Positions 32,138 through 38,021 of a stretch of 64,000 bases of DNA are shown in pieces. Below the pieces are notes generated by a model that saw only the letters and a list, made by a program, of their open reading frames with translations, was not told the origin of the DNA and searched no databases. This DNA is from Ruminococcus sp. CAG:488. Lineage in GTDB: Bacteria > Bacillota > Clostridia > Oscillospirales > Acutalibacteraceae. Numbering within the stretch: position 1 is the first letter of the stretch; each line of letters opens with the position of its first letter. Made by a program: the position numbers and the translations under genes. Location of the stretch: positions 95,266 to 159,265 of the forward strand of contig HF999648.1 in NCBI GenBank assembly GCA_000434055.1. Direction: 5' to 3'.

Positions 32138-32317
32138 TTATGCACCTAAGTATTTGATAACATTTGATTTGTAAATGCGCCATTTTTTTCCGACTTTTGC
32201 TCCTTTGATTGTGCCCTTTTGCAACAGTCCTCTGACCGTCTTTTCGCTCAACTTGAGAAAGCAACACAATTCATTAAGGGTAAAAACTTCGTCGTAATAA
32301 TCAATCTTCTGTTTCAT
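32138..32317 (-). CDS. Excisionase/MerR-type DNA-binding protein
   Basis: ATG 32317 after GAGGAGGTGCGAA gives about 59 residues: VFTLNELCCFLKLSEKTVRG then LLQKGTIKGAKVGKKWRIYK, the HTH_17 excisionase-type winged helix. It may act as Xis for the integrase, although it lies 6 kb from int, or as an early regulator. The 17-base overlap with the preceding micro-ORF suggests coupled translation. Confidence 0.82.
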   Translation of the reverse strand: MKQKIDYYDEVFTLNELCCFLKLSEKTVRGLLQKGTIKGAKVGKKWRIYKSNVIKYLGA

Positions 32318-32393
32318 TTCGCACCTCCTCATTTTTTATTTGGTGGTTCATAAAGGTTGTATCGCCGTTCTGAGTGTGATTACCGTTTTTCAT
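32301..32393 (-). CDS. 30-residue micro-ORF before the excisionase gene
   Basis: ATG 32393 stands 7 bases after AAGGAG. It encodes MKNGNHTQNGDTTFMNHQIK and ends after the start of the excisionase-type gene. It may only provide translational coupling. Confidence 0.4.
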   Translation of the reverse strand: MKNGNHTQNGDTTFMNHQIKNEEVRNETED

Positions 32394-32432
32394 AATTGAC
32401 ACTCCTTATTGATGTGAGTTGCTTTCACTCTG

Positions 32433-32462
32433 TTGTAATTCTTCCTTGCTTTGTGCTATAAT
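32433..32462 (+). promoter_or_regulatory. Promoter of the plus-strand cargo gene
   Basis: TTGTAA (32433-32438), an 18-bp spacer and TATAAT (32457-32462) with extended TGC. The ATG at 32485 is 22 bases downstream, behind AAAGGAGGTG, so the leader is very short. Confidence 0.7.
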
Positions 32463-32484
32463 CACCTCAAAGGAGGTGAAAATA

Positions 32485-32934
32485 ATGGAATTTAATTTAA
32501 CTGTTACAATATCGGTTATCATTGCTCTTGTTGCGCTTGTCTCTCCAATAGCCGTAGCGATATTAAACAACCGTTATCAAGCAAGACTTCGCAAAATGGA
32601 GTTACAGCACGATTTAGAAGTCAAGCAAATGGATTTGTATTACTCTGAAAAGAAACAAGCATTTTATGATTTACTAAAAATCGCAGGTGTATATCGGATA
32701 GACCCTGATCGCCCTAATCTTGAACGTTTACAATCCGCAGCCTATTCAGCAATACTGTTTTGTAACCAAGAAAATAAAGCTAAAATTCAGTCCTTTGTTA
32801 AATTGGCAAATGAACAATTTGCTCAATCAATTCCAATTGATGAACGGATAAAGTATTGCGAAGCCTTATATAGCTTGTCATCCGTATTGAATGACGAACT
32901 TATCAAGCTGAAAAATTCTCATAAAGCCAATTGA
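32485..32934 (+). CDS. Membrane protein on the opposite strand, prophage cargo
   Basis: ATG 32485 after AAAGGAGGTGAAAATA is preferred to 32419. The 149 residues have one transmembrane helix (LTVTISVIIALVALVSPIAV), a coiled coil (YQARLRKMELQHDLEVKQMD) and a helical C-terminus. It is the only rightward gene among the leftward early genes and has its own promoter, like a moron expressed in the lysogen. Function unknown; exclusion of other phages is one possibility. Its 3' end overlaps the convergent gene by 32 bases. Confidence 0.72.
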   Translation: MEFNLTVTISVIIALVALVSPIAVAILNNRYQARLRKMELQHDLEVKQMDLYYSEKKQAFYDLLKIAGVYRIDPDRPNLERLQSAAYSAILFCNQENKAKIQSFVKLANEQFAQSIPIDERIKYCEALYSLSSVLNDELIKLKNSHKAN

Positions 32935-33070
32935 AAAACAAAGTGAAAAGTGTAGCTATTATCGCAGCGTATATTGCATAAGCCTTCCACGCTTGACTTA
33001 TATGCTGCATTATCAATGTGCCGATAATTGCAACCCACCATATAAGCAGTGATAATATTGCCGGTGTCAT
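32903..33070 (-). CDS. Small two-helix membrane protein
   Basis: ATG 33070 behind AGGAGGCTTCGT gives 55 residues with two hydrophobic helices (AILSLLIWWVAIIGTLIMQH, AYAIYAAIIATLFTLFFNWL). The last 32 bases run antisense to the 3' end of the plus-strand membrane gene. Part of the early leftward operon; no known function. Confidence 0.6.
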   Translation of the reverse strand: MTPAILSLLIWWVAIIGTLIMQHISQAWKAYAIYAAIIATLFTLFFNWLYENFSA

Positions 33071-33102
33071 ACGAAGCCTCCTGTTCTTGCGTTTACGCGG
33101 CA

Positions 33103-33288
33103 TTATTGTACGAGTTCGTCCATCGTTACGCCGAGATAATCGGAAATGCGTTTCAGCAAAGTCACCGACGGAGCTTTGAACCCCTTTACAATGTAGCTTA
33201 TCATCGCTTGTGAAACGCCCACATTCTCGGCAAGCTCGGTTTGTGATATTCCTTTTTCTTTAAGCAGAAGCTTAATTTTTTTCGTCAT
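33103..33288 (-). CDS. Cro-like XRE repressor
   Basis: The 61-residue protein is little more than an HTH domain: LLKEKGISQTELAENVGVSQ then AMISYIVKGFKAPSVTLLKR. It is early and leftward like Cro of lambdoid phages and could oppose the S24 repressor. A 16-codon leader ORF precedes it with an ATGA overlap. Confidence 0.85.
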   Translation of the reverse strand: MTKKIKLLLKEKGISQTELAENVGVSQAMISYIVKGFKAPSVTLLKRISDYLGVTMDELVQ

Positions 33289-33335
33289 ATCCTCACCTCC
33301 TTGAAGTCCTTGCGGCTTTTCTTTTGCCTTTGCAT
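33285..33335 (-). CDS. 16-codon leader ORF coupled to the Cro-like gene
   Basis: ATG 33335 follows CAGGGAGGTCAAGACG. The frame reads MQRQKKSRKDFKEVRI and its stop (ATGA) overlaps the start of the Cro-like gene. The Lys/Arg-rich leader could meter translation of the regulator. Confidence 0.5.
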   Translation of the reverse strand: MQRQKKSRKDFKEVRI

Positions 33336-33359
33336 CGTCTTGACCTCCCTGACTTTATT

Positions 33360-33419
33360 GTTAAGCCGTTGTGCTTAACTTGGTTATATTATAAAGCCTA
33401 ATTAGGCGGAGCCTAATTA
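33360..33419 (-). promoter_or_regulatory. Operator region before the Cro-like gene
   Basis: Two inverted repeats: GTTAAGC/GCTTAAC (33360-33366, 33373-33379) and TAATTAGGC/GCCTAATTA (33399-33407, 33411-33419). Between them on the minus strand is TATAAT (33388-33393) without a good -35. The pair brackets this weak promoter. Probably a site for Cro-like or DUF739-type regulator. Confidence 0.55.
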
Positions 33420-33550
33420 ACCAAAAGTCAACACCTTTTTACAAAAATCCTATTTTTTTGACATATTGCATAAAATCGATATTTCATTTGTAATATCCAC
33501 GCCGTCCGATTTGTACTTCGTGTAAAAAGCTTTTTATTACGTTTATTTAT
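33420..33550. other. AT-rich gap before the DUF739 gene end
   Basis: No ORF or strong hairpin is visible. It separates the two early regulators. A plus-strand TTGACA at about 33453 has no good -10. Confidence 0.35.
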
Positions 33551-33566
33551 CTATAGATATCTATAG
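33551..33566. promoter_or_regulatory. Repressor operator copy, perfect 16-bp palindrome
   Basis: CTATAGATATCTATAG is a perfect palindrome and matches the site in the early promoter at 34107-34122 with one difference. It lies one base after the DUF739 stop. Confidence 0.7.
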
Positions 33567-33782
33567 TCAGCGTGCAAAAAAATAAGTGTCGATACACTCA
33601 TCGGGAATAGCAAGACAATCGCAAATACCGCTTATCTCGGACTGTTTAAACGGTCTTTTATTGTTAAGACTGAGATTAAGAGATGTATCGCTTATTCCCA
33701 ATCTTCCGGCAAGCTCTGACTGCGTGATCTTCTTCTCACGCAGCCGACCGAGAAGCTTGGAATAATCGTAAACATAGTTCAC
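33567..33782 (-). CDS. DUF739-family Cro-like regulator
   Basis: GTG 33782 lies 8 bases after AAGGAGG and is preferred to the start at 33791. The 71 residues hold an HTH (LREKKITQSELAGRLGISDT then SLNLSLNNKRPFKQSEIS) as in DUF739 phage regulators. It is the first larger gene of the early operon. Confidence 0.8.
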   Translation of the reverse strand: MNYVYDYSKLLGRLREKKITQSELAGRLGISDTSLNLSLNNKRPFKQSEISGICDCLAIPDECIDTYFFAR

Positions 33783-33868
33783 TCTTTCCACCTCCTTAAA
33801 ATCATCAAAATGACTGCGATATCGCCGATAATTACAGCTATATCAAGCAATAACGATACTTTTTCCAT
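33779..33868 (-). CDS. 29-residue membrane micro-protein
   Basis: ATG 33868 follows AAGAGGTGCTATTT. One hydrophobic helix (VSLLLDIAVIIGDIAVILMI) with a basic end (LRRWKE). Its stop overlaps the start region of the DUF739 gene, so the two are coupled. It was too short for the usual length cut. Confidence 0.55.
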   Translation of the reverse strand: MEKVSLLLDIAVIIGDIAVILMILRRWKE

Positions 33869-33924
33869 AAATAGCACCTCTTTATATATTGACAATGAGA
33901 GCAAAATAATATATGATAACCATA

Positions 33925-33942
33925 CAGGGGCTTTCGCCCCTG
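33925..33942 (-). terminator. Hairpin (weak terminator or attenuator) after the first early ORF
   Basis: CAGGGGC and GCCCCTG form a perfect 7-bp stem with loop TTTC. No long T run follows on the minus strand, so partial termination between the first early micro-gene and the rest is likely. Confidence 0.5.
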
Positions 33943-33945
33943 CGC

Positions 33946-34071
33946 TTATCCCGATAACAGTTTGTTGATTATTTCAACAACCGTTGAGATAAGCTGTATT
34001 ATGGCGGTTGCAAGAAGCACCTTTTCGGTAGTGGTGGGGTTCTTGCGACCGTTTTTCTTTTGCTTACTCAC
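33946..34071 (-). CDS. 41-residue protein, first gene after the early promoter
   Basis: GTG 34071 follows AAGGAGGTGAACACA. The frame has a basic N-terminus (SKQKKNGRKNPTTTEKVLLA) then one amphipathic/hydrophobic helix (TAIIQLISTVVEIINKLLSG). Small proteins of this make-up are common as the first ORF of Firmicutes phage early operons; function unknown. Confidence 0.65.
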   Translation of the reverse strand: MSKQKKNGRKNPTTTEKVLLATAIIQLISTVVEIINKLLSG

Positions 34072-34097
34072 TGTGTTCACCTCCTTGGTATGGATAG

Positions 34098-34126
34098 ATT
34101 ATATCACTATAGATATCTAAAGTCAA
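34098..34126 (-). promoter_or_regulatory. Early leftward promoter (PR-like)
   Basis: On the minus strand TTGACT (34121-34126), a 17-bp spacer and TATAAT (34098-34103). The spacer contains the repressor palindrome, so binding would block it directly. Confidence 0.9.
34107..34122. promoter_or_regulatory. Repressor operator in the early promoter
   Basis: CTATAGATATCTAAAG differs from the perfect site at 33551-33566 in one base. It fills the spacer between -35 and -10 of the leftward promoter. A half-like site, AAATATCTAAATAT, lies at 34170-34183 in the repressor promoter. Confidence 0.8.
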
Positions 34127-34166
34127 TAGCTTTTTGAAAAAAACTTTTAAATTTTTAAAGTTTTTC

Positions 34167-34195
34167 TTGAAATATCTAAATATTTGTGATATTAT
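34167..34195 (+). promoter_or_regulatory. Repressor promoter (PRM-like)
   Basis: TTGAAA (34167-34172), a 17-bp spacer and TATTAT (34190-34195) point to the S24 repressor gene. It faces away from the early promoter; the two -35 boxes are about 40 bases apart. Confidence 0.8.
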
Positions 34196-34216
34196 AAATC
34201 TACCAGAGGTGATTAC

Positions 34217-34876
34217 ATGGCTGAATTTAAAGACAGATTAAAAGAGGCGTTAGCCATAAGAAAAATGTCTGCCGCTGAGCTGGCAAGATTATCTCAAGTA
34301 AATGAGGGTGCAATAAGCCAATATAAAAAGGGTGCATATAAGGCAACGCAAGAAAATCTTGACAGGCTTGCCAAAACATTAAATGTATCTATAGCGTGGC
34401 TTATGGGTGCTGACGTGCCGATGGAGAAGGAATACAAGCTCGTTTCCCCTACCGTAACGGACGATGTTGTAACATTTCCCGTTATCGGAGAAATCGCCGC
34501 AGGTTATAACTGCGTTGCCAACGAAGATTGGAGCGGTGACACGGTTGAAGTTCCGACAAGCTATTTAAAAGGCAGACCTAAATCCGATTATATGGTATTA
34601 AAGGTTCACGGCGATTCGATGTATCCTTTATATCAGGACGGCGACACGGTGCTTATTTTAAAGCAAAGCACGCTTGACCGAAGCGGTGACATCGGTGCTA
34701 TCATCTATGAAGATGAGTGTGCCACGCTGAAAAAGATCGAGTTTGTTCACGGCGAGGATTGGCTACGCCTTGTGCCGCTCAATCCGCTATATAAGCCCGA
34801 AACCATAGAAAACGAAGCCCTCGAACACTGCCGTGTTATCGGCGTGCCGAGGCTGCTTATAAGAGAAATTGATTAA
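34217..34876 (+). CDS. LexA/CI-type S24 phage repressor
   Basis: The 219-residue protein has an HTH at about 5-60 (IRKMSAAELARLSQVNEGAI) and a C-terminal S24 peptidase domain. The predicted autocleavage site is Ala95-Gly96 (IGEIAAGYN), with Ser134 (VHGDSMYP) and Lys172 (CATLKKIEF) as the catalytic dyad. RecA filament formed after DNA damage would trigger its self-cleavage and prophage induction. It represses the leftward promoter at 34098 and perhaps its own. Start behind AGAGGTGATTAC. Confidence 0.93.
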   Translation: MAEFKDRLKEALAIRKMSAAELARLSQVNEGAISQYKKGAYKATQENLDRLAKTLNVSIAWLMGADVPMEKEYKLVSPTVTDDVVTFPVIGEIAAGYNCVANEDWSGDTVEVPTSYLKGRPKSDYMVLKVHGDSMYPLYQDGDTVLILKQSTLDRSGDIGAIIYEDECATLKKIEFVHGEDWLRLVPLNPLYKPETIENEALEHCRVIGVPRLLIREID

Positions 34877-34935
34877 CTTTAGTTCATAACCGCCTTGCGG
34901 TGTGATAAATGACTTTAATTGAAAGGGTGTTAAAA

Positions 34936-35511
34936 ATGGGATTTATTCCGATGGTTTGTCCGCAATGCGGTGCACAGGTTCAGTTGGACGATTCGAGAGA
35001 ATTTGGCTTCTGTTCCTATTGCGGCACAAAAATTGTGCAGGAAAAGGTAGTCGTCGAACATCGTGGAAGTGTTGGCGTTGACCATTCCGGTGAAATTGAT
35101 AATCTTCTTCGCAGAGCTTCCGAATATATGCAAAGAGGTGACACCGACGGAGCAGAGATCTATTACAATCGTGTTTTAGACTTAGATTTTGATAACGAGA
35201 TTGCACGGAACGCAATGGAGAGATTAAATCAAATCGTAAAAGAACCAAATCTTTTCATTACAGCAACAACAGGAAAGCTTTACAATAAAAAGGCAAGTAT
35301 CCGTATAAAAATCGACGGCATAGATTACGGTACAATTTTTAACGGCAATACAGGCTCTTATAAATTAAATGTCGGTACACACAAAATACGATTAAAAATT
35401 AACAGCGTACCTTTTTACAAATTAGATTTTAATGTTGAAATTAAAAATCGATTTACAAAACTACAATATGTCGCTACATGTAAAATTGGCAACGTAATAG
35501 AAATAAAATAA
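34936..35511 (+). CDS. Zinc-ribbon protein with TPR-like middle and beta C-terminus
   Basis: ATG 34936 follows GAAAGGGTG. The 191 residues begin MGFIPMVCPQCGAQVQLDDS then CSYCGTKIVQEK: a four-Cys zinc ribbon. Next is a TPR-like helical pair (ASEYMQRGDTDGAEIYYNRV) and a PEGA-like beta domain (ASIRIKIDGIDYGTIFNGNT). Zinc-ribbon/TPR proteins are usual cargo near lysogeny regulators. It is rightward and likely expressed with the repressor. Confidence 0.7.
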   Translation: MGFIPMVCPQCGAQVQLDDSREFGFCSYCGTKIVQEKVVVEHRGSVGVDHSGEIDNLLRRASEYMQRGDTDGAEIYYNRVLDLDFDNEIARNAMERLNQIVKEPNLFITATTGKLYNKKASIRIKIDGIDYGTIFNGNTGSYKLNVGTHKIRLKINSVPFYKLDFNVEIKNRFTKLQYVATCKIGNVIEIK

Positions 35512-35525
35512 CGGAGATATTGAAA

Positions 35526-35777
35526 ATGATATGTTCAAAGTGTAAAAAGGTTATTCCCAACGGTTCAGTACAGTGCCCCGAGTGCGGCGCAGATCTTAAA
35601 TCAAGCATACAAAAGACAAAAGCAAAAACGGGCTGTATGTGGGCTTTTATAATAGCGATCCTTGCTTTTGCAATTATTTCCGTTGCCCTAATTATCAGCG
35701 TTACCAATGATTCAAGCCCGGATAGTTCGGGTAACAGCACTACCACCACCGCAGCGCAAGTCATTTTAGATAAGTAA
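35526..35777 (+). CDS. Zinc-ribbon membrane protein
   Basis: ATG 35526 follows ACGGAGATATTGAAA. The 83 residues are a zinc ribbon (MICSKCKKVIPNGSVQCPEC), one transmembrane helix (AFIIAILAFAIISVALIISV) and a short Ser/Thr-rich extracellular tail. It belongs to the same rightward cargo group as the previous gene. Confidence 0.7.
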   Translation: MICSKCKKVIPNGSVQCPECGADLKSSIQKTKAKTGCMWAFIIAILAFAIISVALIISVTNDSSPDSSGNSTTTTAAQVILDK

Positions 35778-35863
35778 GATAATATAATCGACATTTCAAC
35801 AAATGAAACCTTTGACACCTACCCGAAAGACTGATTTGTGATTTATTTTCGCATCAATAGAAG

Positions 35864-35898
35864 TAAAAACGCCGCTCGTTCTGAGGGTGGTAAGAAAA
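35864..35898 (+). repeat. Dispersed hairpin element, copy 1
   Basis: TAAAAACGCCGCTCGTTCTG and the following GAGGGTGGTAAGAAAA recur at 36834-36869, where GGTGG is GGCGGC. The stem GCCGCTC pairs with the GGG-containing strand; the two differences keep G-U pairs on the plus strand, which favours an RNA acting rightward. A third, divergent member starts at 37885 before int. Confidence 0.6.
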
Positions 35899-35965
35899 AA
35901 TATAAGTACTTATCTTCAAAAGTTGTTTAAAATACACAAAAATTTTTGTTTGCTTAAATTTTTGC

Positions 35966-35997
35966 TTGACTTTAAGGCCTTTTGGGAATATTATAAT
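35966..35997 (+). promoter_or_regulatory. Promoter of the NYN gene leader
   Basis: TTGACT (35966-35971), 17-bp spacer, TATTAT (35989-35994), overlapping TATAAT at 35992-35997. It lies 113 bases before the NYN start codon and directly before an operator-like palindrome. Confidence 0.75.
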
Positions 35998-35998
35998 A

Positions 35999-36016
35999 GT
36001 GTAACTACGGTTACAC
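35999..36016. promoter_or_regulatory. Operator-like palindrome at the transcription start
   Basis: GTGTAAC (35999-36005) and GTTACAC (36010-36016) are perfect 7-bp arms around TACG, just downstream of the -10. A repressor bound here would block the NYN transcript; which one is unknown. Confidence 0.6.
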
Positions 36017-36027
36017 ATGTTAATTAT

Positions 36028-36089
36028 AGTCCCAGACGGTAGATCTCCCCAAGATGAGGGAAGTTTCGAAATCTGGGGCTTTTTATTTT
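36028..36089 (+). ncRNA. Leader RNA with intrinsic terminator before the NYN gene
   Basis: AGTCCCAGA (36028-36036) pairs with TCTGGGGCT (36072-36080), 9 bp with one G-U, followed by TTTTATTTT. The 35-base apical part holds a shorter TCCC/GGGA pair. From the promoter at 35966 the transcript would be about 85-90 nt and end here, 22 bases before the NYN ATG. It could be an attenuator for the gene or a discrete RNA partnered with the enzyme. Confidence 0.65.
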
Positions 36090-36110
36090 ATAAAGTAAAG
36101 GATGTAATCT

Positions 36111-36833
36111 ATGGGAAAGACAGCAATTTTAGTTGACGGCGGCTTTTATCGCAAGCAAGCTAAATTTTTATTCGGAGAAAAGTCACCCGAACAACGAGCG
36201 TATGAATTGGTAGAATATTGTCATCGACATTTAAAGGAATCATATGGAACACATAATGAGTTATACAGAATTTTTTATTACGACTGTTATCCGTCTGAAA
36301 AAACCATATATAATCCTTTAACAAAAAAATCTGTTAACTTAAAGAAATCAGAATTGTATTCTTGGTCAAATGAGTTTTTCTCGGAATTATCCAAAAAGAG
36401 AAAACTTGCTCTTAGAATGGGAGAAATTCTTGAAAGCAGTGCCGGATATCGGATAAAACCCGATTCGTTCAAAAAACTTTGCGAGAAGAAAATCTCTGTT
36501 GATGACCTTACAGAAGATGATCTTGTGTTTGAGGTTCAGCAAAAAGGCGTTGATATGCGAATAGGATTAGATATTGCTTCATTGGCTCAGAAACGTCTTG
36601 TTGATCAAATCGTTTTAATTGCCGGAGACAGCGATTTTGTTCCAGCAGCAAAACACGCAAGGCGTGAGGGTATAGACTTTATACTTGATCCTATGTGGCA
36701 TACGATCCGAGATAGCTTAAATTTGCACATTGATGGACTTAAAACGAGAACAGGCAAACCGCCAATACTTAACAAAAAAGATCCTTTACACGTGGACTAT
36801 TTAAAAAATACGAAAAATATTGATTCAGAGTAA
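36111..36833 (+). CDS. NYN-domain (PIN-like) nuclease
   Basis: The 240-residue protein has the NYN/LabA-type acidic site: Asp9 in KTAILVDGGFY, Asp148 and Asp154 in GVDMRIGLDIA, and Asp173/Asp175 in VLIAGDSDFVPAAKHA. This is a metal-dependent RNase fold. The middle region (about 60-140) is lysine-rich. It lies behind a promoter, palindrome and structured leader and among lysogenic cargo, so a defence or regulatory role is plausible; no target is known. Start behind AAAGGATGTAATCT. Confidence 0.82.
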   Translation: MGKTAILVDGGFYRKQAKFLFGEKSPEQRAYELVEYCHRHLKESYGTHNELYRIFYYDCYPSEKTIYNPLTKKSVNLKKSELYSWSNEFFSELSKKRKLALRMGEILESSAGYRIKPDSFKKLCEKKISVDDLTEDDLVFEVQQKGVDMRIGLDIASLAQKRLVDQIVLIAGDSDFVPAAKHARREGIDFILDPMWHTIRDSLNLHIDGLKTRTGKPPILNKKDPLHVDYLKNTKNIDSE

Positions 36834-36869
36834 TAAAAACGCCGCTCGTTCTGAGGGCGGCTAAGAAAA
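36834..36869 (+). repeat. Dispersed hairpin element, copy 2
   Basis: See the matching element at 35864. Here the stem GCCGCTC/GGGCGGC is stronger (all G-C but one). On the minus strand the T run (TTTTTA) after the stem makes it resemble a leftward terminator; on the plus strand it is followed by the RhuM ribosome site. Confidence 0.6.
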
Positions 36870-36881
36870 GAGGTGTTCAAT

Positions 36882-37886
36882 ATGTCAGATAATAACGGCG
36901 ACATCATCATCTATCAATCTGATGATGGATTAACACATATTGACGTAAAAATTGAAAATGAAACCGTTTGGCTTAATCAGTCTCAAATGGCAGAGCTTTT
37001 CCAAACGACGAAGCAAAATATCAGTTATCATATAGGTAACTGTTTCAAGGAAGGTGAACTAAACGAAAATTCAGTTGTCAAGGATTTTTTGACAACTGCC
37101 GCAGACGGTAAGCCTTATAATACTCATTACTATAATCTTGATATGATTATCTCTGTCGGCTACCGTGTAAAATCCTTACGTGGAACACAATTCCGTATAT
37201 GGGCAAACGGCATCTTGAAAGAATACCTTGTTAAAGGATTTTCGATGAATGATGATTTGCTTAAATCCGTCGGAGGCGGATATTACTGGAAAGAGTTGCT
37301 TGCCAGAATCCGTGACATTCGTTCTTCGGAAAAAGTTCTTTACAGACAGGTTTTAGATTTGTATGCAACAAGTATTGACTATGACCCCAAAAGCGATGAG
37401 TCCGTTCAATTTTTCAAAATAGTTCAAAACAAATTACACTATGCCACACACGGTCACACCGCTGCAGAAGTAATATATGAACGTGCAGACGCAGAAAAGC
37501 CGTTCATGGGACTAACCTCATTTAAAGGTGATTTTCCTGTTTTAAGCGATACAAAGGTTGCTAAAAATTACCTCTCTGAGGACGAATTAAGAGTTTTAAA
37601 CAACCTCGTTTCTGGTTACTTTGACTTGGCAGAAATCAACGCCATCGAACACAGGCCGATGTATATGAAAGATTATATCCGACAACTTGACGCTGTTCTT
37701 ACTTCCGGCAACAGAGATGTTCTCGCCGGTCCAGGCAGAATAAGCCATACACAGGCTCTCGAAAAAGCCGAAAAAGAATATCGCAAATATCAACGAGACA
37801 ACCTCTCCCCCGTTGAGCAGTCATACCTTGAAACAATCAAAGAAACCGAAAAAAAAGCAAAAACAGAAGTAAAGAAGCTAAAATAA
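36882..37886 (+). CDS. RhuM-family virulence/cell-filamentation-like protein
   Basis: ATG 36882 behind AAAAGAGGTGTTCAAT gives 334 residues. It starts SDNNGDIIIYQSDDGLTHID and has the RhuM core: ENETVWLNQSQMAELFQTTK, SVVKDFLTTAADGKPYNTH and GYRVKSLRGTQFRIWANGIL. A C-terminal Fic/DOC-like region carries ATHGHTAAEVIYERADAEKP. RhuM proteins are common cargo of phages and pathogenicity islands; the biochemical activity is not established. It is directly between the NYN gene and int. Confidence 0.85.
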   Translation: MSDNNGDIIIYQSDDGLTHIDVKIENETVWLNQSQMAELFQTTKQNISYHIGNCFKEGELNENSVVKDFLTTAADGKPYNTHYYNLDMIISVGYRVKSLRGTQFRIWANGILKEYLVKGFSMNDDLLKSVGGGYYWKELLARIRDIRSSEKVLYRQVLDLYATSIDYDPKSDESVQFFKIVQNKLHYATHGHTAAEVIYERADAEKPFMGLTSFKGDFPVLSDTKVAKNYLSEDELRVLNNLVSGYFDLAEINAIEHRPMYMKDYIRQLDAVLTSGNRDVLAGPGRISHTQALEKAEKEYRKYQRDNLSPVEQSYLETIKETEKKAKTEVKKLK

Positions 37887-37980
37887 AAAACGCCGCTCGG
37901 TGCTGGCACACCGAACGGCAATACATCCAATCTCTCGAACCACCAAAAGAAAGGCTGTGGCTACATTATACCGCCTTTCT
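37885..37980 (+). promoter_or_regulatory. Two-hairpin leader of the integrase gene
   Basis: First hairpin: TCGGTG (37897-37902) with CACCGA (37909-37914), extended by GCCG/CGGC. It shares the AAAAACGCCGCTCG prefix of the dispersed hairpins. Second: AGAAAGGC (37948-37955) with GCCTTTCT (37973-37980). The integrase ATG is 42 bases further, behind GAAAGGACGG. They may terminate RhuM transcription or control int. Confidence 0.55.
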
Positions 37981-38021
37981 CAGGTTTTTGCAATCATTTT
38001 TTTGAAAGGACGGTTATTTTT

